From the NCBI RefSeq assembly GCF_017874595.1, contig NZ_JAGILA010000002.1, positions 248,001 to 312,000 on the forward strand: a stretch of DNA of 64,000 bases, read 5' to 3'. Shown here one piece after another: positions 27,545-35,766 of the stretch. The notes under the pieces are model-generated. The model ran no database searches and was not told the origin of the DNA. It saw only the letters and a program-made list of their open reading frames with translations. Position numbers and translations under genes: made by a program. Source of the DNA: Sinorhizobium kostiense (GTDB lineage: Bacteria; Pseudomonadota; Alphaproteobacteria; Rhizobiales; Rhizobiaceae). Each line of letters begins with the position of its first letter. The stretch's first letter is position 1.

Positions 27545-29563
27545 ATGATGGACAAATATCTCGGATCGACGGATGAAACCGAAATCAAGACCCTCACTGA
27601 ACGCAGGGAGGAACTGGAGGATATCGGCCAGAATTGTTCCATCAACCCGACGATGGGCGACATCATCAACCGCCGCTTCTCGCGCCGCTCCTTCCTTGGC
27701 GGGTCTCTGGCGGTTGCCGCCATCTCGACGACCGTGAGCCCGCTTGCGTTGTTGACGGCAGAAGAGGCAAGAGCGAACGGCGCGTCGCAATTCGACTTCA
27801 AGGAGATTGAAGCGGGCGTCGACGAGACGCACCACGTGGCCGAGGGCTACGATGCCGACATTCTGTTACGCTGGGGCGACAAGATCTTTCTCGACAGTCC
27901 GGAATTCGATCCGCTCAAGCAGACCGCCGAGGCCCAGAGCCGGCAGTTCGGCTACAACAACGACTATGTCGGCTTCATCCCGCTCGACGACAATGCGGAT
28001 CATGGCCTCCTGGTCGTCAACCATGAGTACACCAATGCGGAAATCATGTTCCCGAATTTCGCCCGTGTCGAAAAGGTGATGGAGGACGGGAAGGAGGAAG
28101 AGAAGGTCGTCCTCGGCGACTACACCAAGGACCTCGTCGACATCGAGATGGCGGCACATGGCGGCACGGTCATCGAGATTCGCAAGGTCGATGGCAAATG
28201 GCAGCCGGTTCTCGATGGCAAGTACAATCGCCGCATCACCGCCAATACCGAAATGCAGATTTCCGGACCGGCGGCCGGCCATGAACGTATGAAGACGCCC
28301 TCCGATCCGACAGGCATGAAGGTCTTCGGTACCATCAACAACTGTGCCGGCGGCGTCACCGCCTGGGGCACCTATTTGATGGCCGAGGAAAACTTCAACG
28401 GCTATTTCGGAGGCGAGCTTGCAGAGAATCATGCCGAATACCAGCAACTGAAGCGTCTCGGGGCGCCGGGCGGACAATATGCGTGGTCGAAATTCTACGA
28501 CCGTTTCGACGTCTCCAAGGAGCCGAACGAGGCCAACCGCTTCGGCTGGATCGTCGAGGTCGACCCGTTCGACCCCACCTCCGTGCCGAAGAAGCGCACC
28601 GCGGTGGGCCGGTTCAAGCACGAAGGCTGCGAATCGATCGTCAACAAGGACGGCCGTGTGGTGCTCTACAGCGGCGACGATGAGCGCTACGACTATGTCT
28701 ACAAGTTCGTGACCAAGGGCACCTACAATCCGAACGACCGCGCGGTGAACATGGACCTCCTCGACGAGGGCACGCTCTACGTGGCGAAATTCGACGAGGA
28801 CGGCACGGTCACCTGGATGCCGCTCATCCACGGCCAAGGGCCGCTGACGTCCGAAAACGGCTTCGCCTCGCAGGCTGACGTTCTGATCAATACCCGGCTT
28901 GCCGCCGACGCGCTGGGCGCAACCAAGATGGACCGCCCGGAAGACGTTCAGCCCAATCCGAAGACGGGCAAGGTCTACGTGATGCTGACCAACAACACCA
29001 AGCGGAAGGAGGAGGAGGCGGACGCCGCAAACCCGCGCCCTAACAACGCCTTCGGCCACATCATCGAGATCACGGAAACGGACGGCGATTTCGCTTCCAC
29101 GACTTCCCGCTGGGACATTCTGCTCAAGTGCGGCGACCCGAGCATTGCCGAGGTCGGCGCCTCCTTCTCGACGGCAACGACCAAAAACGGCTGGTTCGGC
29201 ATGCCGGACAACTGCGCGATCGACGCAGACGGCCGGCTGTGGGTGTCCACCGACGGCAACAGCGAGGAGCAGACCGGCCGCACGGACGGCGTGTGGGCCG
29301 TCGACACGGAGGGCGAAGCCCGCGGCACGTCGAAGCTGTTCTTCCGGGTCCCGGTTGGCGCGGAAATGTGCGGCCCGACCTTCAACCCGACGAGCGACAC
29401 GTTCTTCCTCGCCGTGCAGCATCCGGGTGATGCAGGCCTTGCGACCTACGAACAGCCCGCGACGCGCTGGCCGGACTTCCGCGACGACATGCCGGTTCGC
29501 CCGGCCGTGGTCGCCGTCACCAAGCAGGGCGGCGGCAAGATCGGCTATGGCGAGTCTTTCTAG
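27545..29563 (+). CDS. phoX: PhoX-family (DUF839) Tat-exported phosphatase
   Basis: 672 residues. Near residue 43 is a twin-arginine signal NRRFSRRSFLGGSLAVAAIS, and a beta-propeller DUF839 domain fills residues 85-650. Conserved PhoX blocks include FGYNNDYVGFIPL, VVNHEYTNAEIMF, NNCAGGVTAWGTYLMAEENF, RFGWIVEVDPFDP and VYSGDDERYDYVYKF. PhoX enzymes are Ca/Fe-dependent periplasmic phosphomonoesterases folded in the cytoplasm and exported by Tat. The Tat motif is preceded by about 40 residues, longer than usual; an internal ATG at 27653 (MGDIINRRFSRR) would give a normal signal. The Pho box upstream and the hairpin after the stop frame a one-gene transcript. Confidence 0.9.
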   Translation: MMDKYLGSTDETEIKTLTERREELEDIGQNCSINPTMGDIINRRFSRRSFLGGSLAVAAISTTVSPLALLTAEEARANGASQFDFKEIEAGVDETHHVAEGYDADILLRWGDKIFLDSPEFDPLKQTAEAQSRQFGYNNDYVGFIPLDDNADHGLLVVNHEYTNAEIMFPNFARVEKVMEDGKEEEKVVLGDYTKDLVDIEMAAHGGTVIEIRKVDGKWQPVLDGKYNRRITANTEMQISGPAAGHERMKTPSDPTGMKVFGTINNCAGGVTAWGTYLMAEENFNGYFGGELAENHAEYQQLKRLGAPGGQYAWSKFYDRFDVSKEPNEANRFGWIVEVDPFDPTSVPKKRTAVGRFKHEGCESIVNKDGRVVLYSGDDERYDYVYKFVTKGTYNPNDRAVNMDLLDEGTLYVAKFDEDGTVTWMPLIHGQGPLTSENGFASQADVLINTRLAADALGATKMDRPEDVQPNPKTGKVYVMLTNNTKRKEEEADAANPRPNNAFGHIIEITETDGDFASTTSRWDILLKCGDPSIAEVGASFSTATTKNGWFGMPDNCAIDADGRLWVSTDGNSEEQTGRTDGVWAVDTEGEARGTSKLFFRVPVGAEMCGPTFNPTSDTFFLAVQHPGDAGLATYEQPATRWPDFRDDMPVRPAVVAVTKQGGGKIGYGESF

Positions 29564-29569
29564 AATGGT

Positions 29570-29596
29570 GGGCGCCGCATGACACGTGCGGCGCCC
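29570..29596 (+). terminator. Terminator after phoX
   Basis: GGGCGCCGCA and TGCGGCGCCC form a perfect 10-bp stem with a 7-nt loop starting 7 bp after the phoX stop. It is followed by GTTCCATGTTC, so the U-tract is short. It may also slow transcription from recO, which ends at 29606 on the other strand. Confidence 0.72.
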
Positions 29597-29605
29597 GTTC
29601 CATGT

Positions 29606-30352
29606 TCAAGCCGCTGACGGCGGGACCGGCCTTAATGCCTTCAGCGTCGCCTGGACGAACCCGTCGCGTGCGGAAGAAGCATCGATGCCGCGCGGTTCAT
29701 AGACATGGCGGTTCAGGAAATGGGCGGTAAGACGGAATGCCGCCGCAAGGCTATCATGATCGGCCGCTTTCTGTCCGCCGGATAGAAATTCCGGCATGGC
29801 AAGCATGCGATCGGCATAGGGTGCGCCGGCGTCGCGACTGACCGCACGGCCGGATTTTGGCGAGACATAGACAAGCTCGTCACGGCTGCCCGTCGCCGCG
29901 CATTCGGAAAGGTCGAGGCCGAAACCGAGATCGTTGAGGACCGCCAGTTCGAAGCGCACGAAGAGTTCGCCGGCATCGGCGGGATCATGCAGGTGATCGA
30001 CAATGACGGCGAGCGCCTCGTAGAGATGCGGATGTGGATCGCGTTCGGGCAGAAGCCGTAACAGGGCGCCGAGCGCCTGGATGCCATAGACGGAGGTCGC
30101 CGCCTCCATCAGCCTTCCGGCACGCAGTTGCTGCGGCTCGACCCGGAATTCGCCGAGATGCTCGTCGAGCCGCGCGCGCCAGGTCACCTCCACCGAATTG
30201 CCCGGCTGAAGCACCGGCTGCATCGCGCGCGAGCGGCCGGAGCGGACGAGGCCCAAATGCCGGCCGTGCCCGGCCGTCATGAGCTCCGCGATGACAGAGC
30301 TTTCGCCATGCCTGCGGACCCCGAGAATGATGGCTTCGTCGCTCCATTGCAT
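29606..30352 (-). CDS. recO: DNA repair protein RecO
   Basis: 248 residues from the ATG at 30352, which gives the usual rhizobial opening [20 protein letters not shown]. The N-terminal OB fold and the helical C-terminal domain ([19 protein letters not shown]) are recognisable; the latter normally holds zinc ligands in some phyla, reduced here to one Cys. RecO loads RecA on gaps with RecR in the RecFOR pathway. In many alphaproteobacteria it follows era; here about 11 kb of other genes separate them. The region upstream is shared with the L,D-transpeptidase promoter. Confidence 0.93.
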   Translation of the reverse strand: MQWSDEAIILGVRRHGESSVIAELMTAGHGRHLGLVRSGRSRAMQPVLQPGNSVEVTWRARLDEHLGEFRVEPQQLRAGRLMEAATSVYGIQALGALLRLLPERDPHPHLYEALAVIVDHLHDPADAGELFVRFELAVLNDLGFGLDLSECAATGSRDELVYVSPKSGRAVSRDAGAPYADRMLAMPEFLSGGQKAADHDSLAAAFRLTAHFLNRHVYEPRGIDASSARDGFVQATLKALRPVPPSAA

Positions 30353-30550
30353 GGAAATGGCATACACCCGCGTCGCAAAGGCGATCAAGCGGAGAGCTTA
30401 AACCCGGCACAGAGTCGAAAGCCCCTTTCTGCTAAACGTCCCACGCACTACATTCTGGATGGCCCAAATTCAAAAAGCCATTGCATTGAGGCACAGGCTG
30501 TGTCGGCAGAACCTTCCGATCCAGTTGGCAACATCGGGATTATTTCGAGT

Positions 30551-31285
30551 ATGTGTGTGTTCCGCCCCGCGCAAATCATTATCCTCCTCGTTGCATCGAT
30601 CGGCCTTTCCAGCTGCGTGAGCAGCAAACAGCAAGCCGCGCGACCACGGGGCCCGGACCCCTTTTACACGGCAATGTACGGGCCGATGCCGAATGAGAGA
30701 TTTCCGCTGCCGGCGACGGACATCAGCAAGGTGGACCCACGCTTTCTGCGCCAAGAGGTGCCCTACTCCACCTACGAACCACCGGGTACGATCGTCATCG
30801 ATACGCCGAACCGACATCTCTATCTGGTCCAGGGAGGCGGTACGGCTCTGCGTTACGGAATCGGCGTGGGCAAGGAAGGACTGGAGTTTGCCGGCGAGGC
30901 CCGCATCGGGCGGAAGGCAGAATGGCCGCGCTGGATCCCGACCTCGGACATGATTGCGCGCGAGCCGGAACGTTATGGGCCGCTCGCCGGCGGCATGGAA
31001 CCGGGCCTGACCAATCCGCTTGGTGCACGCGCCCTGTACCTTTATCAGGACGGCAAGGACACCTTGTTCCGCATTCACGGCACCCCGGAAGCCTGGTCGA
31101 TCGGCACGGCCGTTTCGAGCGGCTGCATTCGCATGCTCAATCAGGACGTCATCGATCTCTTCAACCGGGTACCGGAGGGAACACGGGTCGTCGTGATCCA
31201 GGCAGAACCGCCGATGAGTGCCGCGGTTCTGCCGGACGAGGCCCCAACAAGCACGGCCGCCGAGAACCCCCTCCTATCCTTCTGA
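30551..31285 (+). CDS. L,D-transpeptidase (YkuD) lipoprotein
   Basis: 244 residues. A lipoprotein signal (LLVASIGLSSC, lipidation Cys near residue 22) is followed by a YkuD domain. That domain carries GTIVIDTPNRHLYLVQGGG and the catalytic block IHGTPEAWSIGTAVSSGCIRM, with His and nucleophile Cys. Such enzymes crosslink peptidoglycan stems (3-3 bonds) or anchor lipoproteins in the periplasm. The PLG-type insert GGMEPGLTNPLGARALYLY is typical of rhizobial members, which often occur in many paralogues. A longer open frame exists upstream, but the ATG at 30551 is the one that opens the signal. It is convergent with the VOC gene, 5 bp apart. Confidence 0.9.
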   Translation: MCVFRPAQIIILLVASIGLSSCVSSKQQAARPRGPDPFYTAMYGPMPNERFPLPATDISKVDPRFLRQEVPYSTYEPPGTIVIDTPNRHLYLVQGGGTALRYGIGVGKEGLEFAGEARIGRKAEWPRWIPTSDMIAREPERYGPLAGGMEPGLTNPLGARALYLYQDGKDTLFRIHGTPEAWSIGTAVSSGCIRMLNQDVIDLFNRVPEGTRVVVIQAEPPMSAAVLPDEAPTSTAAENPLLSF

Positions 31286-31290
31286 GCGCG

Positions 31291-31653
31291 TTACCACGCA
31301 TCAGGGGCACGGACCAAGTGAACGATGTTAGCGGGATTCATGATCCAGCCGCCACGGAACCCTTCACCCAATTCTTCCACGGCATCGCAGCGCACTGCTC
31401 CCTTGGCGGCGAGGTGAGCAAGCGCCCGCTCATGGTCGTCAGCGAAGAGCTCCAGCCAGACTTCCGCCTGGCTCAAATGCGGCACTTCATCGATCCACAG
31501 GCGGTTCGGGCCGAGAATGAAGCCCTTGGCCGGCTCTTTCTCGTCGAATGGCGGCAGGCCGACGACGTCGCGATAGAAGGCGACCACGGCCTCGTATTCG
31601 TGGCTTGGCACCTTCATTGCAATGTTGAAGCCGCCCTTTATCTCGGTTGCCAT
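31291..31653 (-). CDS. VOC (glyoxalase/bleomycin-resistance) superfamily protein
   Basis: 120 residues from the ATG at 31653, preceded by AAGGAGA. Two beta-alpha-beta repeats of the VOC fold are visible (VVAFYRDVVGLPPFD; ERALAHLAAKGAVRC), ending in GGWIMNPANIVHLVRAP. Metal ligands are incomplete compared with glyoxalase I, so a binding or non-glyoxalase role is possible. It is 13 bp downstream of the SRPBCC gene and thus part of the operon that diverges from the ArsR repressor. In related operons such pairs are simple stress or antibiotic-type modules; no substrate can be given. Confidence 0.84.
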   Translation of the reverse strand: MATEIKGGFNIAMKVPSHEYEAVVAFYRDVVGLPPFDEKEPAKGFILGPNRLWIDEVPHLSQAEVWLELFADDHERALAHLAAKGAVRCDAVEELGEGFRGGWIMNPANIVHLVRAPDAW

Positions 31654-31666
31654 TTTGAAGATCTCC

Positions 31667-32149
31667 TTAGACTTGCGGCTCGAGTGCCGGCTTGCCGGAA
31701 AGCTCGCCGACATAGTAGCCCTCGCGCAGGTTGATGCCGTGTTCGATCCAGGCCTTCATGCAGGCGAGCATCTGCGACCAGCCCTCGCAATTTAGATAAG
31801 AGTTCTTCTGCCCCTGCTCGTTCTCCCGCCAGCCGCTTTCGGCAATGGTGACCATGGTCGAGCCGTCTTCCAGCGGCTGGAAACGCATTTCGACGCGTGT
31901 CCGATAGGGTGTTTCCCCTTTGGCGACCATGGCGTCCCAGCGGAAGACGATCCGTTCATTCGGGTCGACGACCTCCACCTCCACAGGGACTTCGCCCCAC
32001 CAGCTGACCGTGGCGCCGGCGACCAGGGGACCGCTTATGCCGCCAAGCGTGACGAAATAGCGGCTGAGCTTATCCGGATTGACGACTGCGTCGAACACCT
32101 CCCCGACCGGACGGGCAATGCGTCCATTCACACGAAATTCGAAAGGCAT
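31667..32149 (-). CDS. SRPBCC/AHSA1-family protein
   Basis: 160 residues. The AHSA1-like START fold is recognised by the N-terminal FRVNGRIARPVGEVFDAVVNP, the central WWGEVPVEVEVVDPNERIVFRW and the C-terminal helix SYLNCEGWSQMLACMKAWIEHG. Members bind hydrophobic ligands or assist chaperones. Next to an ArsR gene this is a very common bacterial pair: the repressor and the SRPBCC gene share a control region. Start ATG at 32149, 50 bp from the repressor start on the other strand. Confidence 0.9.
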   Translation of the reverse strand: MPFEFRVNGRIARPVGEVFDAVVNPDKLSRYFVTLGGISGPLVAGATVSWWGEVPVEVEVVDPNERIVFRWDAMVAKGETPYRTRVEMRFQPLEDGSTMVTIAESGWRENEQGQKNSYLNCEGWSQMLACMKAWIEHGINLREGYYVGELSGKPALEPQV

Positions 32150-32181
32150 GGCGTCCTCCTCTCATTGTGCCGCTCGATGAT

Positions 32182-32201
32182 ATGTTATAAAAATATAACA
32201 T
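32182..32201. promoter_or_regulatory. Perfect palindrome, probable ArsR operator
   Basis: ATGTTATA-AAAA-TATAACAT is an exact 8-bp inverted repeat with a 4-bp centre, located in the 50-bp divergent region. Its right arm includes the first two bases of the repressor's ATG. A bound ArsR protein would block both the repressor and the SRPBCC/VOC operon. Binding is inferred. Confidence 0.75.
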
Positions 32202-32532
32202 GTCAATCGATTCGAAAGATGATGCTGTTTTCAAGGCTCTGGCAAATGGCCTGCGCCGGCAAATCCTCGACGCACTGAAGGAGGCTCCTCAAACGACGGG
32301 CATGATTTGCGAGCAATTCGCAAATCTCGACCGCTGCACCGTCATGCAGCATCTGAAGGTGTTGGAAGACGCCAACCTCGTTCTCGTTCGGCGCGAGGGA
32401 CGGGAGCGCTGGAACCACCTGAATGCGTTGCCGATCCAGGCCATTCACGACCGCTGGATCAGCCAGTATGCCGGCCAGGCGATGTCCGTGCTGACTGCCC
32501 TCAAGCACAACCTCGACAAGCAGTCGGAGTAA
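32200..32532 (+). CDS. ArsR-family transcriptional repressor
   Basis: 110 residues. A winged helix is clear: FKALANGLRRQILDAL, then TTGMICEQFANLDRCTVMQH as the recognition helix, LKVLEDANLVLVRREGRERW as the wing. The metal-binding cysteines of arsenic-type sensors are absent, so it probably senses something other than metal, as in the group that controls SRPBCC genes. The ATG at 32200 has no Shine-Dalgarno sequence and lies inside the palindrome, so the mRNA may be leaderless. It is divergent from the SRPBCC gene and 66 bp upstream of lpsL, which may have its own promoter. Confidence 0.92.
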   Translation: MSIDSKDDAVFKALANGLRRQILDALKEAPQTTGMICEQFANLDRCTVMQHLKVLEDANLVLVRREGRERWNHLNALPIQAIHDRWISQYAGQAMSVLTALKHNLDKQSE

Positions 32533-32598
32533 CGGTCTTTCCATCAATCGCCTTTGTGCGTATGAACGGGATCGGTTCTTGCAATCTGGGATATCGTC

Positions 32599-33621
32599 GT
32601 GCGTTACCTCATCACCGGCACCGCAGGTTTCATCGGCTTTCATGTCGCCAAGCGACTTCTCGACGATGGGCATTTCGTGGTGGGTTTCGACGGTATGACA
32701 CCCTATTACGACGTGACGCTGAAAACCCGTCGCCATGCCATCCTCGAGCGGTCGAACGGCTTCAAGGCTGTCACTGCCATGCTCGAGGATCGGGCAGCCC
32801 TCGATCGTGCAGCGGAGCTTGCCGAGCCGGAGATCATCATCCATCTCGCCGCACAGGCTGGCGTTCGCTACAGCCTCGAGAATCCGAAGGCTTACGTGGA
32901 CTCCAACCTCGTTGGTTCGTGGAACATCCTCGAACTCGCAAGGGAAATCGGCCCGAAGCACCTAATGCTGGCCTCGACATCCTCCATCTACGGCGCCAAT
33001 GAGAAGATCCCGTTTGCCGAGACGGATCGAGCCGACGAGCCGATGACGCTCTATGCGGCTACGAAGAAATCGATGGAGCTGATGGCCCACAGCTACGCCC
33101 ATCTCTATCAGGTGCCGACGACTGCCTTCCGCTTCTTCACGGTCTATGGACCTTGGGGACGACCGGACATGGCGCTCTTCAGATTCGTCGACGCCATCCA
33201 CAACGATCGCCCTATCGACATTTACGGCGAAGGCAGGATGAGCCGCGACTTCACCTACATCGACGACCTCGTCGAGGGCATACTTCGGCTTTCGCATATC
33301 GCCCCCCGCGAAGACAATCGGATCGCAGCGGACAGGACCGAGGACACGCTCTCGCGCCATGCGCCGTTTCGGATCGTCAATATCGGCGGCGGTCAACCGG
33401 TTGACCTCATGACCTTCGTCGGAACGGTGGAAAAGGCGGTCGGCCGGCAGGCGATTCGCAACATGCTGCCGATGCAGCAAGGCGACGTTCCGCGCACCTA
33501 TGCTTCGCCAGAGCTGCTCGAGGCGTTGACGGGTTTCAGGCCCTCCATTTCGGTCGAGGAAGGCGTTCAGCGCTTCGTGCAATGGTATGAGCAATATTAC
33601 CGTGGCGGCACAGCCAGTTGA
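32599..33621 (+). CDS. lpsL: UDP-glucuronate 4-epimerase (LPS/K-antigen precursor)
   Basis: 340 residues from a GTG start with a weak ribosome site. Extended SDR epimerase: Rossmann motif [17 protein letters not shown], catalytic [19 protein letters not shown] (YxxxK) near residue 155, [14 protein letters not shown] near 178, and [14 protein letters not shown]. This combination fits UDP-glucuronate 4-epimerases, which give UDP-galacturonate for LPS and capsular polysaccharide. The next gene is UDP-glucose dehydrogenase, which makes the substrate; the same pair, lpsL-rkpK, is known in Sinorhizobium meliloti. The name rests on that order and on sequence, not on a search. Confidence 0.9.
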   Translation: MRYLITGTAGFIGFHVAKRLLDDGHFVVGFDGMTPYYDVTLKTRRHAILERSNGFKAVTAMLEDRAALDRAAELAEPEIIIHLAAQAGVRYSLENPKAYVDSNLVGSWNILELAREIGPKHLMLASTSSIYGANEKIPFAETDRADEPMTLYAATKKSMELMAHSYAHLYQVPTTAFRFFTVYGPWGRPDMALFRFVDAIHNDRPIDIYGEGRMSRDFTYIDDLVEGILRLSHIAPREDNRIAADRTEDTLSRHAPFRIVNIGGGQPVDLMTFVGTVEKAVGRQAIRNMLPMQQGDVPRTYASPELLEALTGFRPSISVEEGVQRFVQWYEQYYRGGTAS

Positions 33622-33759
33622 CTCGGAAAAAAAATGGCTTCCGGAGAAAGAGAGCTGGCCCCTGTCATTTGTGGGTCGAAAATCGGTCCTAATTGCCTAT
33701 CAATGGAATGAGGCTTACCTCCCAAGAGCCTTGAATATCCAACGACAAAGGAAGAGCGG

Positions 33760-35073
33760 ATGAAGATAACGATGATTGGCGCCGGCTACGTCGGGCTGGT
33801 TTCCGGCGTGTGCTTTGCGGATTTCGGCCACGACGTCGTCTGCCTCGACAAGGACGAGAGCAAGATCGCGGCACTGAAGAAGGGAGAGATTCCAATCTTC
33901 GAACCGGGTCTCGCCCAGCTCGTTGCCCACAACGTCGCCGCGGGACGCCTGAATTTCACGACCGAGCTTACGGCCGCCGTCGCCGGCAGCGACGTCGTCT
34001 TCATCGCCGTCGGCACGCCGTCGCGCCGTGGCGACGGCCATGCCGACCTCTCCTACGTCTATGCGGCTGCACGCGAGATCGCCGCCAACCTCTCCGGCTT
34101 CACGGTGGTCGTAACCAAATCGACAGTGCCGGTCGGCACCGGCGACGAGGTCGAGCGCATCATCCGCGAGACCAATCCGGAGGCCGACTTCGCGGTCGTC
34201 TCCAATCCGGAGTTCCTGCGCGAAGGCGCGGCGATCGAGGATTTCAAGCGGCCCGACCGAATCGTTATCGGCGTGGACGGGAATGGCGATCGCGCACGCG
34301 CGGTGATGACCGAGGTGTATCGTCCCCTCTACCTCAACCAGTCGCCGCTGCTCTTTACCTCGCGCCGCACGTCCGAATTGATCAAATATGCCGGCAACGC
34401 GTTCCTCGCAATGAAGATCACCTTCATCAACGAGATGGCCGACCTCTGCGAGAAGGTCGGCGCCAATGTCCAGGACGTCGCTCGCGGCATCGGCCTCGAC
34501 GGACGTATCGGCTCCAAATTCCTGCACGCGGGTCCCGGCTACGGCGGCTCGTGTTTCCCGAAGGACACGCTGGCGCTGGTAAAGACGGCGCAGGACCACG
34601 ACAGCCCGGTGCGGCTGGTCGAGACCACGGTCGCCGTCAACGACAACCGCAAGCGGGCGATGGGTCGCAAGGTGATTGCAGCCACCGGCGGCGACGTGCG
34701 CGGTCGCAAAGTCGCCGTGCTCGGCCTCACCTTCAAACCGAACACCGACGACATGCGCGACAGCCCGGCGATCGCGATCGTCCAGACCCTGAAGGACGCG
34801 GGTGCCGAGGTCACGGGCTATGACCCGGAAGGCATGGATAATGCCCGCAAGCTCATCGACGGCATCGAGTATGCGAAGGATCCTTATGAGGCGGCAGCAC
34901 GCGCCGAGGCGCTGGTGATCGTCACGGAATGGAACGAATTCCGGGCGCTGGACTTCGCGCGGCTGAAGGCCACCATGAAGACGCCGCTGCTCGTCGACCT
35001 GCGCAATATCTACCGCAAGGACGAGGTCACCAGGCACGGCTTCAGCTATGCGAGCGTCGGTCGACCGGACTGA
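33760..35073 (+). CDS. rkpK: UDP-glucose 6-dehydrogenase
   Basis: 437 residues. NAD-binding motif MIGAGYVGLVSGVCFADFG at the N-terminus, KSTVPVGTGDEVERII, NPEFLREGAAIEDFKRPDR, the catalytic cysteine in GYGGSCFPKDTLAL near residue 265, and the C-terminal FKPNTDDMRDSPAI are all family hallmarks. It oxidises UDP-glucose to UDP-glucuronate in the cytoplasm, feeding epimerisation by the upstream gene and thus K-antigen and LPS synthesis, which matter for nodule invasion in rhizobia. GGAAGAG precedes the ATG. The 138-bp gap after lpsL suggests a separate promoter or processed transcript. A strong hairpin follows. Confidence 0.95.
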   Translation: MKITMIGAGYVGLVSGVCFADFGHDVVCLDKDESKIAALKKGEIPIFEPGLAQLVAHNVAAGRLNFTTELTAAVAGSDVVFIAVGTPSRRGDGHADLSYVYAAAREIAANLSGFTVVVTKSTVPVGTGDEVERIIRETNPEADFAVVSNPEFLREGAAIEDFKRPDRIVIGVDGNGDRARAVMTEVYRPLYLNQSPLLFTSRRTSELIKYAGNAFLAMKITFINEMADLCEKVGANVQDVARGIGLDGRIGSKFLHAGPGYGGSCFPKDTLALVKTAQDHDSPVRLVETTVAVNDNRKRAMGRKVIAATGGDVRGRKVAVLGLTFKPNTDDMRDSPAIAIVQTLKDAGAEVTGYDPEGMDNARKLIDGIEYAKDPYEAAARAEALVIVTEWNEFRALDFARLKATMKTPLLVDLRNIYRKDEVTRHGFSYASVGRPD

Positions 35074-35082
35074 CCGTTGGGA

Positions 35083-35117
35083 GAGAGAGGGATGTGGGAC
35101 CACCACACCCCTCTCTC
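35083..35117 (+). terminator. Terminator after rkpK
   Basis: GAGAGAGGG-A-TGTGG pairs with CCACA-C-CCCTCTCTC (14 of 15 positions) around a 5-nt loop, 10 bp after the rkpK stop. There is no long U-tract, so it could act as a 3'-end stabiliser as well. Confidence 0.65.
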
Positions 35118-35238
35118 ACTTCAGAGGGTTCCCACGGCGATTTGGAAATAAAGTCGCTTTCCGCGGCACCGGGGGTCCGATAGGCTCGGGATTTCGGACT
35201 TCCGGGCGCTGTCATGCATTGAGCGCCATGCGGGTCCG

Positions 35239-35553
35239 TCACGCTTTCGGGCCGACGGGAATAATGCTCTCCCAGCTCTTTCCCGCGAGGATCACACAGC
35301 TCCTGCCGGAGACGTCGGTGATGATCAGCGTCCATGTGCCGTTGTCTGCGGCATAAAGCTCCATCACCGCCTTGGGATTGACGAAACCGACGGCAGTTTG
35401 TTTTTCGTCGTATTGTCGGGCGAGAAACTCCACCACCTTTGTGCGATCGGCGCAGTTGACGACGCTCTGCGCAGCTGCCGGTTGCGAATTGATGCTGACG
35501 GACGCCAGGGCAAGGATTGCCAGGGGAAGCCTGCGCATCATGTTTGATAGCAT
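35239..35553 (-). CDS. Small exported protein of unknown function
   Basis: 104 residues. The ATG at 35553 has the best ribosome site in the window (AAGGAGGTG); the frame continues upstream without such a signal. A signal peptide (MMRRLPLAILALASVSINSQPAAAQ) is followed by a compact domain with two cysteines (SVVNCADRTKVVEFLARQY and SGRSCVILAGKSW), likely disulfide-linked in the periplasm. The pattern GTWTLIITDVSGRSCVILAG recurs in small alphaproteobacterial proteins of unknown role. It sits alone between convergent rkpK and co-directional tex. Confidence 0.78.
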   Translation of the reverse strand: MLSNMMRRLPLAILALASVSINSQPAAAQSVVNCADRTKVVEFLARQYDEKQTAVGFVNPKAVMELYAADNGTWTLIITDVSGRSCVILAGKSWESIIPVGPKA

Positions 35554-35766
35554 AACGCACCTCCTTCGCCGGGAGCCCCGGCGGAAGAGGATTCCGCTGA
35601 CCTGTTCCGCCGAAGACCGGCATATCGCGCCTGACACCTACCCGAGAGGACCGGTGTCGACGCATAGAGCATGACGGGCTTCAACAATCACGAATATCTC
35701 TGCGGCCGTCACGCCCGAGCCTGAAGCCGTAACGTTTGCCTGGCGCGAGCCGTTCCATGAAAGGGT

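Noticed and set aside
27866..29422. 518-residue minus-strand frame opposite phoX
   Set aside because: Opposes the PhoX domain; no start signal or family features.
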